Source of the DNA: Aurantibacter crassamenti
GTDB taxonomy: Bacteria > Bacteroidota > Bacteroidia > Flavobacteriales > Flavobacteriaceae
DNA length: 64,000 bases
NCBI RefSeq assembly: GCF_016811105.1
Contig: NZ_JAFBGM010000001.1
Location: 620,001 to 684,000, forward strand
Reading direction: 5' to 3'
Both the position numbers and the translations under genes were made by a program. The notes beneath the pieces are model-generated. The model worked only from the letters and a program-made list of their open reading frames with translations, was not told the DNA's origin and searched no databases. Below are positions 16,610 through 24,508 of the stretch, in pieces (position 1 is the first letter of the stretch; each line of letters begins with the position of its first letter).

Positions 16610-17014
16610 ATGGAAAAACCAAAAATTTCAATAGAACTAAAAAGTCATTTTCTAAGACTATATCAGATAGCATTGTCTGACGAGGATTTTGACATTCTAG
16701 AAATGCGAATGCTTTACGAATTTGCAGAGGAAAGAGGGGTTTCAAAAGAACAATTGAATGAATTGTTATTGAGTCCTTCGAATTATTCATCAGTTCCAGA
16801 TTCGCAAGAAACACGTGTTGAGTATTTATATGATTTAGCAGTAATGATATGGGCCGATGGTAAAGTGACTGAGGACGAGTATAACACTCTAAAAAAGTAT
16901 TGTAAAAAGTTCGATTTCCTAGAGGATAACATTGTTCCATTGACCGATTTTCTGTTGGAAAATGCTAAAATCAACACAAGTAAAGAAGAGATTTTGAAAA
17001 ACCTGAATACGTAA
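16610..17014 (+). CDS. TerB-like protein
   Basis: A 134-aa all-alpha cytoplasmic protein. YDLAVMIWADGKVTEDEYNTLKKY is the hallmark acidic repeat of TerB-fold proteins, and an earlier copy (IALSDEDFDILEMRMLYEFA) gives the expected internal duplication. TerB domains recur in tellurite/stress and envelope-associated complexes, often with VWA proteins. Here the partners are the coiled-coil membrane protein 4 bp downstream and the VWA-like lipoprotein after it. Confidence 0.75.
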   Translation: MEKPKISIELKSHFLRLYQIALSDEDFDILEMRMLYEFAEERGVSKEQLNELLLSPSNYSSVPDSQETRVEYLYDLAVMIWADGKVTEDEYNTLKKYCKKFDFLEDNIVPLTDFLLENAKINTSKEEILKNLNT

Positions 17015-17018
17015 TCAA

Positions 17019-18284
17019 ATGGAAAATATTAAGAACCTTTTTACGCTTAAAAAACCTATACCTAAAGTAGAAATTAAGGAGGGTTTTGATGAAGAACTCA
17101 GAGATCAGATTAGGGTGACATATTATCAAAGTGGCTATGGAGCTTCTATAAAAGCCTCAGGCGAACCAGTAACTTTTGGAGTAGGTTTAAGAAATTTGTA
17201 TAACAGTTTTGAAGACCAATGTAGGAAACAGCTGAGTGAACAGCAAAGATTAAAACAACCCTATATAGAAGAACAAGAGAAGAATAAAACAGAACTGAAG
17301 AAAAGAGATACCGCAATAAGTATTATTGAGGATCAGATAAAAAATACATCGCATTTAGTAGAGGAGAAAAAGTCAGACATGATTAACGTAAGACTAAATC
17401 CAGAAAAATATGGTATAGACGCTGATAAGCGACCTAAAGCACAATTTTATATTGGACTACTCTTATTGCTTCCAATCACAATATACCTATTTGTATTCTA
17501 CATTTCAGCATCTTATTCCAGTTTTTTTAAAGATTTTGAAACCGCTAGTTTAACCGCAGCAATTTTCGATGCAAATGCCTTTAGTAAAGCTCTTTCTGAT
17601 GGTATGCTCGAAGCAATATTTGTAGGTACCATTCCATTTGTTTTTATGGGGCTAGGTTATTTGGTTCACATGTTTCATAAGATCAAAGGCTGGCAGGCAA
17701 CAATGAAATTAGTAACATTATTTATTCTTACGTTTCTGTTTGATGTGATCTTAGCTTATTTAATAGAAAAGAAAATCTTCACTTTTAATGCTCTCGTAGG
17801 TCAGGAGTTCACACCATATGATGCAGTCCAAAGTGTTAATTTTTGGGGTATAATATTCGCAGGTTTTGTGGTATATGTTATTTGGGGTTTGGTGTTTGAT
17901 TTTATCATGAAAGAACACGAAAATGTTGATAAAATACGAGCATTTATAAGAGTTAGAAAAGATGAAATAAAAAATCTAGATGCAAGTCTTGAAGAGCTTA
18001 AGTCGAAAATCGATTCCATAAAACAAGCTTCAATTGAGTTTCAGGGTAAAATTTCAGAATTACAAACAAAAATAGATGGCTTTATTTTTCCCGTTAAAGA
18101 ATACCTGCATTATCACTATCAATATAAAGAAGGTTGGTATCAAGCTATTAATTCAGAGCTGTCATTTCCATTAAAACAGTTAGAGGCTATCCGCAATCAA
18201 TGTGAAGGAATTGAAAAGGAACATTTAGAAAATCTAAATTTAACCGAGATGGACTTTCAAAATTTAATATTCACTACAAATTAA
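17019..18284 (+). CDS. Coiled-coil membrane protein of unknown function
   Basis: A 421-aa protein of no family known to me. There is an N-terminal soluble part, a coiled coil (about 70-130), four predicted membrane helices (about 140-162, 195-218, 230-250, 280-300), then a second coiled coil (about 305-360) and a soluble tail. The two charged coiled coils on the same side of the membrane suggest an assembly platform. It lies between the TerB-like and VWA-like genes with gaps of 4 bp, so the three probably form one complex. Confidence 0.7.
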   Translation: MENIKNLFTLKKPIPKVEIKEGFDEELRDQIRVTYYQSGYGASIKASGEPVTFGVGLRNLYNSFEDQCRKQLSEQQRLKQPYIEEQEKNKTELKKRDTAISIIEDQIKNTSHLVEEKKSDMINVRLNPEKYGIDADKRPKAQFYIGLLLLLPITIYLFVFYISASYSSFFKDFETASLTAAIFDANAFSKALSDGMLEAIFVGTIPFVFMGLGYLVHMFHKIKGWQATMKLVTLFILTFLFDVILAYLIEKKIFTFNALVGQEFTPYDAVQSVNFWGIIFAGFVVYVIWGLVFDFIMKEHENVDKIRAFIRVRKDEIKNLDASLEELKSKIDSIKQASIEFQGKISELQTKIDGFIFPVKEYLHYHYQYKEGWYQAINSELSFPLKQLEAIRNQCEGIEKEHLENLNLTEMDFQNLIFTTN

Positions 18285-18288
18285 AATA

Positions 18289-19191
18289 ATGAGGCAGTAC
18301 AGACTTTTAGTTCACCTATTGATTCTTATTCTACTATCATGTGGGGGCAATCCTAAAGAGGAAAAAGCCACGGTTGAAGGAAAGCCCGTTGAGGTAAAAA
18401 AAGAACCCGTAAACCTTAATGTCAGTCTTTTATTGGATTTATCAGATAGAGTTGACACCGTAAAATATCACAATGAGACGATGGAATTTTACTTAAGAGA
18501 TGTTGGTTATATAGAATCAATTTCTAACGCTTTTATAAACCATTTGAGTTTAAAGAAAAAAAGAATTATTGATGATAAAATTGCGCTATTCTTTAATCCC
18601 GAACCAAAAAATCAAAGAATAAATAGAATTTCTGAAGATTTAAAATTTCATATTAATAGAGGTAATGCTACAACGGAACTATTTGATAATGTAAAATCGG
18701 TTTATTCAAATAAACCTAAGGAAATCTATGAGCAAACATTGGAAGATAATAAGTATGTAGGATCTGATGTCTGGAGTTTTTTTAAGAATAAAGTTAAAGA
18801 TTTCTGCATCGAAGAAAAGTCAAGAAACATCCTAATAATTTTAACAGATGGGTATCTGTTTCATATCGATAATATCAGAGATCAGGAAAACCTATCAACA
18901 TATTTGACACCTCAATCAATAAAGAAAAATCAATTAAACCAGGCCGATTGGGAGCAGAAATTCAATGACAAAAACTATGGTTTCATTCCTGCAACAACTG
19001 AATTAAATGATTTAGAAGTTTTAGTTCTAGGAATAAACCCAGCTAAAGGAAATGTTTATGAAGATGATATAATAAAAGCGTATTGGGAAAATTGGTTTGA
19101 TAAGATGGAAGTCGGTCACTACGAATTGAGAAATGCAGACTTGCCTTCTGATATGGATAAAATAATAAGGGAATTTATTTTAAAAGATTGA
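18289..19191 (+). CDS. VWA-like lipoprotein
   Basis: A 300-aa protein with an N-terminal signal and lipobox LLSC (Cys18), so lipid-anchored outside the cytoplasm. SLLLDLSDRVD near residue 46 corresponds to the first VWA strand with a degenerate MIDAS (DLSDR in place of DxSxS), and NILIILTDGYLF near residue 180 corresponds to the TDG strand. The degenerate MIDAS weakens a metal-binding prediction. Its stop is 2 bp before the ATG of the next gene. Confidence 0.7.
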   Translation: MRQYRLLVHLLILILLSCGGNPKEEKATVEGKPVEVKKEPVNLNVSLLLDLSDRVDTVKYHNETMEFYLRDVGYIESISNAFINHLSLKKKRIIDDKIALFFNPEPKNQRINRISEDLKFHINRGNATTELFDNVKSVYSNKPKEIYEQTLEDNKYVGSDVWSFFKNKVKDFCIEEKSRNILIILTDGYLFHIDNIRDQENLSTYLTPQSIKKNQLNQADWEQKFNDKNYGFIPATTELNDLEVLVLGINPAKGNVYEDDIIKAYWENWFDKMEVGHYELRNADLPSDMDKIIREFILKD

Positions 19192-19193
19192 CC

Positions 19194-19721
19194 ATGTCAT
19201 ATAGATTCAACAAAAGAATTAAAGTAGGCAAAGGAATTGGGTTAAACATAAGCAAATCTGGCATTACTCCTAGTTATAGAAATAAAAAAGGAAGTTTAAG
19301 TTCCAAAGATTATTCTATTCGAACAGGAATTCCTAGTTTGACTTATCGAAAAACGTTCTCTAAAGCTAAAAATAGTGGCTGCTTAATTATTTTGTTTACT
19401 TTTTTCTCGGTCTTGCTAGGAATCTCTTGCACAAGCGTTGAAAATGAAAAAACAGAGGGAATTAACTCAGTAAATTGCAGAGATACTAATTGTGCCAATT
19501 ATACATCCCAAAGTGCTGCTCAGGCTGCTTATGATGCCGATCCTGAGTGTAGAAACGATTTGGATGCAGACAATGATGGTTTGGCATGTGAAGAACCGGG
19601 TAATAGCGTAAAAAATTGTGCTTCCACCTCTAATTGCGGCTGTTCTAACAAGAATAAGTCTCCCTGCCAAGCTGATCCATGTTGCAGATGGGTTGTCGGT
19701 GAGGGATGTAAATGTGGTTAA
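19194..19721 (+). CDS. DUF4236 - transmembrane - Excalibur fusion, Cys-rich tail
   Basis: A 175-aa protein. The ATG at 19194 is preferred over the TTG at 19188 because DUF4236 proteins begin MSYRFNKRIKVGKG. Residues 1-52 are DUF4236, about 58-80 a hydrophobic segment, and about 95-133 an Excalibur-type calcium-binding repeat (LDADNDGLACE after two Cys). The last 35 residues hold about ten Cys. The Excalibur domain would be exported and is often joined to secreted nucleases. Strikingly, the next gene, convergent with no gap, encodes a secreted DNase I-fold enzyme under the same palindrome. Confidence 0.75.
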   Translation: MSYRFNKRIKVGKGIGLNISKSGITPSYRNKKGSLSSKDYSIRTGIPSLTYRKTFSKAKNSGCLIILFTFFSVLLGISCTSVENEKTEGINSVNCRDTNCANYTSQSAAQAAYDADPECRNDLDADNDGLACEEPGNSVKNCASTSNCGCSNKNKSPCQADPCCRWVVGEGCKCG

Positions 19722-20534
19722 CTATTTTAAACTAAACTTCAAAAAAACAGGCAAATGATCCGAAAGTTTCCTGGCCTTTTCAAGGTTATCGCAAGCCCTA
19801 ACAAAATCTAAAACCCCACTATCCGTTTTTGTAATATCAGTTGAATAAAAAACATTATCAATAGGATGATTACGGTACTCAAATCCATCACAGGCCCTTT
19901 TTAGTGTTGTTTTTTGATTCATCACAGCAGCAGTAAACCCATAAGTTTTAATGTAATCAAATACAGGTTTTGTTTCATTTACATTAAAGTCCCCTGCTAA
20001 AATCAAAGTTTTTGAAGAAGTGTTTATGATATAATTTGTTAAGGCCTCAATTTCAGCTTCTGGATTTTTATTATGCGGCCTTGAGTGAAAATTGATGACG
20101 GTTAATTTTTTATCCTTCATATAAAACTCTAATAAAAAAGGTTCTCTATCAATAAGTGTATCCAATTCCTTAATAAGCCTACCTCTATTTTTTATTTTTA
20201 AGTATTTGGTTTTCCATATAATAGCATATCGTTCAGTAACATATTTTGAACTATTGGTGGGGTCACTTATCACATAATCCCATTGTGCTCCTTTTCTATT
20301 AAGAATATCAGCTAGTTTAGCTACTGCTTGTGCTCCACCATAACCAGCTACGACTTCTTGGATTGCCACTATATCTGCTTCTCTTATAATGTCTGCTATT
20401 TCATCTAATTCTTCACTGCTTTTTGTCTTACCAAAATCTTGAATGTTCCATGAAATCAGATTAAAATCATTCTGCTGTGTGTAGATGTTGAATGATAGTA
20501 GAAAAAATACTATTAATAAGCTATTTTTAAACAT
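19722..20534 (-). CDS. Secreted endonuclease/exonuclease/phosphatase-family protein
   Basis: A 270-aa protein with a Sec signal peptide (about 1-19) and a DNase I-like fold. All core motifs are visible: NLISWNIQDFG, AIQEVVAGYGG (catalytic Glu), INFHSRPHN, LAGDFNVNE and the C-terminal SDHLPVFL. It probably cleaves extracellular or periplasmic DNA, or a phosphodiester/phosphomonoester substrate; which one cannot be told. Its 3' end abuts the DUF4236-Excalibur gene, and its promoter P3 carries the same palindrome as P1 and P2, so it is likely co-regulated with that operon. Confidence 0.87.
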   Translation of the reverse strand: MFKNSLLIVFFLLSFNIYTQQNDFNLISWNIQDFGKTKSSEELDEIADIIREADIVAIQEVVAGYGGAQAVAKLADILNRKGAQWDYVISDPTNSSKYVTERYAIIWKTKYLKIKNRGRLIKELDTLIDREPFLLEFYMKDKKLTVINFHSRPHNKNPEAEIEALTNYIINTSSKTLILAGDFNVNETKPVFDYIKTYGFTAAVMNQKTTLKRACDGFEYRNHPIDNVFYSTDITKTDSGVLDFVRACDNLEKARKLSDHLPVFLKFSLK

Positions 20535-20555
20535 AGAACCGATTTTAGAAAATCA

Positions 20556-20600
20556 CAAAACTAACAAAAGTTGAGCGCTATAGTTTACGAAAATCCGTAA
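20556..20600 (-). promoter_or_regulatory. Palindrome-controlled promoter P3 (secreted nuclease)
   Basis: On the minus strand TTACGGATTTTCGTAA (20600 down to 20585) is followed after exactly 21 nt by TAGTTTTG (20563 down to 20556), 21 bp before the ATG at 20534. It has the same spacing and -7 form (TAGnTTTG) as P1 and P2, although the promoter faces the other way. Confidence 0.75.
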
Positions 20601-20650
20601 TCAATATTTATAGCAACTTCCTCAAGAAATATACTTGTACACATTAAATC

Positions 20651-20676
20651 AAAAAAGCCCTCACTACTGTGAAGGC
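20651..20676 (-). terminator. Terminator of tRNA-Ala
   Basis: On the minus strand GCCTTCAC/GTGAGGGC forms an 8-bp stem (one G-U) with loop AGTA followed by six T residues, 13 bp after the tRNA 3' end. Confidence 0.8.
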
Positions 20677-20687
20677 TTCTATTTAGA

Positions 20688-20764
<77 letters not shown>

Positions 20765-20834
20765 TTTGACTTAAACAAAGGAACCACTTTTTTAGCAATC
20801 TATCAAAATACTGATTGAAGTAATTCTGCAAAGA

Positions 20835-21629
20835 CTAATCCTTCTTTACACGTAATACCAATACCGGAATTGGGGCAAAAAATTCAGCTTTCATTATCGT
20901 ACTTTTCTCCCATAATTTTTTAAAGAAACCTCGTTTCCTTCTAAAAACTACCAACAAATCTGGCTTATGCGATTGAAAGTGCTCTAATACACCTAAATAG
21001 GTAGTTGCATTTTCAGTCACGGTAAGATTCGAACATAAATCCATTAACGCGGTATTTATCTTCAAATCATCTTCAGTGTATCCTGGTGTTTTTACCAATA
21101 ATAAATTTACAATAAAGTTGAATTTATTTTGAATGGTAACTAAAGGCTCCAAAATGCGCTTTTTCTTTAATATTCCCGATTTAAAAGCAGTCAACGCAAC
21201 TTTATAGGGCGAAAAAATAGTTCCTTTTGGAACAATCAATGCTGGAATATTTGTCTTTTTAATAATTCTACCTGTCGTATTTCCTAAATAAACTTCTTCC
21301 TGTATATCGTTACTTCGAGGTGAAAGAATAATTAAATCAATCCCCAATTCTTTATCAATTTCCTTGAGACCATCGATAATATCCCCATTATATGTAGCTA
21401 TTTTTATGGTTATATTTTTTGCATCAACTTTTTCAATTATTTCTTTTAAGCGCTCCTTATTATTTTCAGCAACTTTCTCGGTTATATTTACCAAACTACC
21501 TGCTTTTGCCGAAACACTAAAAACATCCATCACAAAAACTTGTGCAGAGAATTCAGCAGCAAAATCTACAGCATACTGTAAAGTTTCACCCGTGTTAGAT
21601 GTACCTATAGGAACGAGAATGTTTTTCAT
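20835..21629 (-). CDS. Universal stress protein, tandem domain
   Basis: A 264-aa cytoplasmic protein with a complete N-terminal UspA domain (1-about 140). It begins MKNILVPIGTSNTGETLQYA and contains DLIILSPRSN and the ATP-loop-like GNTTGRIIKKTNIPALIVP. The second half is a degenerate UspA domain lacking the nucleotide loop. Members respond to starvation or low oxygen. The promoter region has TATCTTTG (minus strand, 21696-21703) directly beside a 7-bp inverted repeat. Confidence 0.88.
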   Translation of the reverse strand: MKNILVPIGTSNTGETLQYAVDFAAEFSAQVFVMDVFSVSAKAGSLVNITEKVAENNKERLKEIIEKVDAKNITIKIATYNGDIIDGLKEIDKELGIDLIILSPRSNDIQEEVYLGNTTGRIIKKTNIPALIVPKGTIFSPYKVALTAFKSGILKKKRILEPLVTIQNKFNFIVNLLLVKTPGYTEDDLKINTALMDLCSNLTVTENATTYLGVLEHFQSHKPDLLVVFRRKRGFFKKLWEKSTIMKAEFFAPIPVLVLRVKKD

Positions 21630-21695
21630 GAGAATGGTTATTGATTAATATTCTAAATTTACAATTAAATTGAACTTCACGAATGATTCGACATG

Positions 21696-21720
21696 CAAAG
21701 ATATCAGAAATACCTGATAT
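21696..21720 (-). promoter_or_regulatory. -7 box with adjoining inverted repeat upstream of UspA
   Basis: On the minus strand the -7 box TATCTTTG (21703 down to 21696) immediately follows an inverted repeat ATATCAG-N6-CTGATAT (21701-21720). The repeat would occupy the spacer region of the promoter, a position suited to repression. It is unlike the TTAC-N8-GTAA element. Confidence 0.4.
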
Positions 21721-21837
21721 TTTACATATAACAAAAGCTTGTGCAGCTCATAAGATTACTAAAGGAATTCACCAATGAAACGGCCACTACCCTTTTTCGT
21801 TTCAACCTTTAAATTGTTATGAACTTGTTTTAGAAGC

Positions 21838-23181
21838 ATGGAAGCACAAAACCCAAAAATCAATTTTAAAAGTATAAATAAGTTAGCAATACCGGCTACC
21901 ATTGCCGGAATTGCCGAACCACTTCTATCAATTACAGACACCGCTATTGTTGGCAACATTCCTGTAGACGGATTAGAATCGTTAGCTGCTGCTGGTATTG
22001 TAGGTTCTTTTTTATCTATGTTGATATGGATTCTAGGTCAAACCCGTAGTGCAATTTCAGCCATAATTTCACAATATTTAGGTGCTGGTAAAATTGAAGA
22101 AGTGAAAACACTACCCGCGCAAGCTATATTCTTAAATATTGGTTTGAGCATATTAATTTTATTCTCAACAATTTTCGTGGTAGAAGAAATTTTTCAATTG
22201 CTAAATGCTTCCGGAAAAATTTTAAAATATTGTGTTTCATACTATTCTATTAGGGTTTGGGGCTTTCCTTTAACACTTTTCGTTTTCGCAGTTATGGGAA
22301 TTTTTCGAGGTTTACAGAACACGTATTGGCCCATGATGATCGCGATTGTAGGGGCTGTTTTAAATGTAATTTTAGATTTAGTTTTTGTCTATGGCATTGA
22401 TGGCATTTTACAACCCATGTATCTAGAAGGTGCAGCTTGGGCAAGTCTTATTGCTCAAGGTATCATGGCTATAATGGCTTTTATTCTTTTGGTTACTAAA
22501 ACAAATATCAGCTTGCGACTCAAACTACCTATTCACCCTGAACTTAACAGATTAATAGTGATGAGCCTAAATTTATTTGTACGCGCAATAGCCTTAAATA
22601 CAGCATTAATTTTAGCCGTTCGTGAAGCTACAGCACTTGGCGACAAATACATAGGCGCGCATACCATAGCCATAAATATCTGGTTATTCTCTGCATTTTT
22701 TATAGATGGATACGGCGCAGCCGGAAATATTATTGGAGGACGATTATTAGGTGCAAAAGATTACAATTCATTATGGGCATTAGCTAAAAAAATTGTTTTA
22801 TACGGACTTATAATTAGTCTCGTTCTAGTTGGATTAGGATTCTTACTTTACTACCCAATTGGGCGTTTATTCTCAAATGAAAGTGTTGTATTAGAAACCT
22901 TTTATTCTATCTTTTTTATAGTGATTATTGGCCTGCCCATGAATACCTTGGCTTTTGTTTTAGATGGACTTTTCAAAGGACTTGGAGAAATGAAATACCT
23001 GCGAAACACATTGCTTTTTGCGACTTTCTTAGGTTTTGTACCTACATTATTTCTAGGAAAAGCACTGAATTGGGGGTTTCATGGTATTTGGATAGCCTTC
23101 ACTGTGTGGATGATTATTCGTGGCGGTGCTTTAGTTTTTAAGTTTCGCAGAAAGTTTCGACCCTTACTGCAAAACTCGTAA
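21838..23181 (+). CDS. MATE-family efflux transporter (DinF-like)
   Basis: A 447-aa inner-membrane protein with about 12 helices. The N-terminus IPATIAGIAEPLLSITDTAIVG is the typical MATE opening, followed by SAIISQYLGAG and a second-half repeat (AVREATALGDKYIGAHTIA). It exports drugs or metabolites using Na+ or H+. It heads a likely three-gene unit with the enoyl-CoA hydratase and DUF4199 genes (gaps 40 and 5 bp). The substrate is unknown. Confidence 0.92.
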   Translation: MEAQNPKINFKSINKLAIPATIAGIAEPLLSITDTAIVGNIPVDGLESLAAAGIVGSFLSMLIWILGQTRSAISAIISQYLGAGKIEEVKTLPAQAIFLNIGLSILILFSTIFVVEEIFQLLNASGKILKYCVSYYSIRVWGFPLTLFVFAVMGIFRGLQNTYWPMMIAIVGAVLNVILDLVFVYGIDGILQPMYLEGAAWASLIAQGIMAIMAFILLVTKTNISLRLKLPIHPELNRLIVMSLNLFVRAIALNTALILAVREATALGDKYIGAHTIAINIWLFSAFFIDGYGAAGNIIGGRLLGAKDYNSLWALAKKIVLYGLIISLVLVGLGFLLYYPIGRLFSNESVVLETFYSIFFIVIIGLPMNTLAFVLDGLFKGLGEMKYLRNTLLFATFLGFVPTLFLGKALNWGFHGIWIAFTVWMIIRGGALVFKFRRKFRPLLQNS

Positions 23182-23221
23182 TTTTGATTATCAGCTATTT
23201 TAACGCTCTTAATTAAATACT

Positions 23222-23989
23222 ATGGTAACAGATCGAAATAATGGAAGCCTTTACACCAAAATTGATGGTAAAATTGCCACTATTGAATTTGGGCATCCTG
23301 CCAGTAATTCATTTGTCGCTGAGCTTTTAGATAGATTAAGTGCAGAATTTCATAAGCTTTCAGAAAACAATAATATTTCGGTTATTATTTTAAAATCAGA
23401 AGGAAAAAGAGCCTTTTGTGCTGGAGCTTCTTTTGATGAGTTAATGGCTGTTTCTAATATTGAAGAAGGAACAGTATTTTTCAGCGGTTTTGCAAACGTC
23501 ATCAATGCAATGCGCGAATGTAAAAAAGTCATTGTTGGTAGAGTACATGGCAAAACCGTTGGCGGTGGTCTAGGTTTAGCAGCCTCTTGCGACTATGTGT
23601 TTGCAAATGTTGATGCTCCTATTCGTTTATCAGAATTAACCATAGGTATTGCACCTTTAGTAATAGAACCAGCTGTAGAACGTAAAATAGGGGTTGCCGC
23701 AATTTCAGAAATGTCTTTGGCGCCAACAGAATGGAAAAATGCGTACTGGGCAAAAGAAAAAGGACTTTATTCAAAAGTGTTTGATACGACTAAAGAAATG
23801 GATGAGGAACTTGAATTTTTCACAACAAAATTAGCCTCGTACAACCCTGAAGCTTTAGAAGAATGGCGAAAAATTTTATGGAAAAACACTTCGCATTGGA
23901 AAACTTTACTCACTGATAGGGCTGCTATCACAGGCAAACTTGTACTTTCAGAATTCACAAAAAATGCCTTGTCAAAATTTAAAAAATAG
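23222..23989 (+). CDS. Enoyl-CoA hydratase/isomerase family protein
   Basis: A 255-aa crotonase-fold enzyme. The oxyanion-hole segments are KRAFCAGASFDEL and VGRVHGKTVGGGLGLAASCD. The catalytic region PIRLSELTIGIAP carries a Glu. Close relatives include methylglutaconyl-CoA hydratases of leucine breakdown, but the reaction cannot be fixed from sequence alone. It lies 5 bp upstream of the DUF4199 gene. Confidence 0.88.
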   Translation: MVTDRNNGSLYTKIDGKIATIEFGHPASNSFVAELLDRLSAEFHKLSENNNISVIILKSEGKRAFCAGASFDELMAVSNIEEGTVFFSGFANVINAMRECKKVIVGRVHGKTVGGGLGLAASCDYVFANVDAPIRLSELTIGIAPLVIEPAVERKIGVAAISEMSLAPTEWKNAYWAKEKGLYSKVFDTTKEMDEELEFFTTKLASYNPEALEEWRKILWKNTSHWKTLLTDRAAITGKLVLSEFTKNALSKFKK

Positions 23990-23994
23990 TCATC

Positions 23995-24483
23995 ATGAAG
24001 AACTTTAAAATTGAAGTTAAATGGGCCGTTAGATTCTCGTTCGCATTGTTGTTGTGGATGTTCTTTGAAAAATCAATAGGTCTTCATGATGAATTAATTG
24101 CCAAACATGCCATTTACACTAATTTATTCGGCATCATTGCAATAATTATTTATGTATTCGCCTTAAAAGACAAAAAACAGTACTTCTATAATGGTACAAT
24201 GAACTGGAAACAAGGTTTTATTTCTGGTATTGTTATAAGTGTATTCGTCGCTATATTAAGTCCGATTACGCAATACATAATAAGTACATATATAACGCCG
24301 GACTACTTTAACAATGTCATAGACTTTGTAGTTGAAAATGAGAAAATGACTCGAGAAAATGCTGAAGGTTATTTCAATCTTAAAAGTTATATGTTGCAAA
24401 GTGCATTTGGGTCATTAGCTATGGGCGTAGTAACTTCTGCTGCAGTTGCTTTTTTTGTGAAAAGTAACAACAGAGTAACATAA
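23995..24483 (+). CDS. DUF4199 membrane protein
   Basis: A 162-aa membrane protein with four predicted helices. The WAVRFSFALLLWMFFEKSIG start, the NLFGIIAIIIYVFALKDKK segment and NWKQGFISGIVISVF are the usual DUF4199 signature of Bacteroidota. Function is unknown. It is last in the MATE/hydratase unit. Confidence 0.85.
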   Translation: MKNFKIEVKWAVRFSFALLLWMFFEKSIGLHDELIAKHAIYTNLFGIIAIIIYVFALKDKKQYFYNGTMNWKQGFISGIVISVFVAILSPITQYIISTYITPDYFNNVIDFVVENEKMTRENAEGYFNLKSYMLQSAFGSLAMGVVTSAAVAFFVKSNNRVT

Positions 24484-24508
24484 GTGATTTGTTTTTATAA
24501 TAAAGAAT

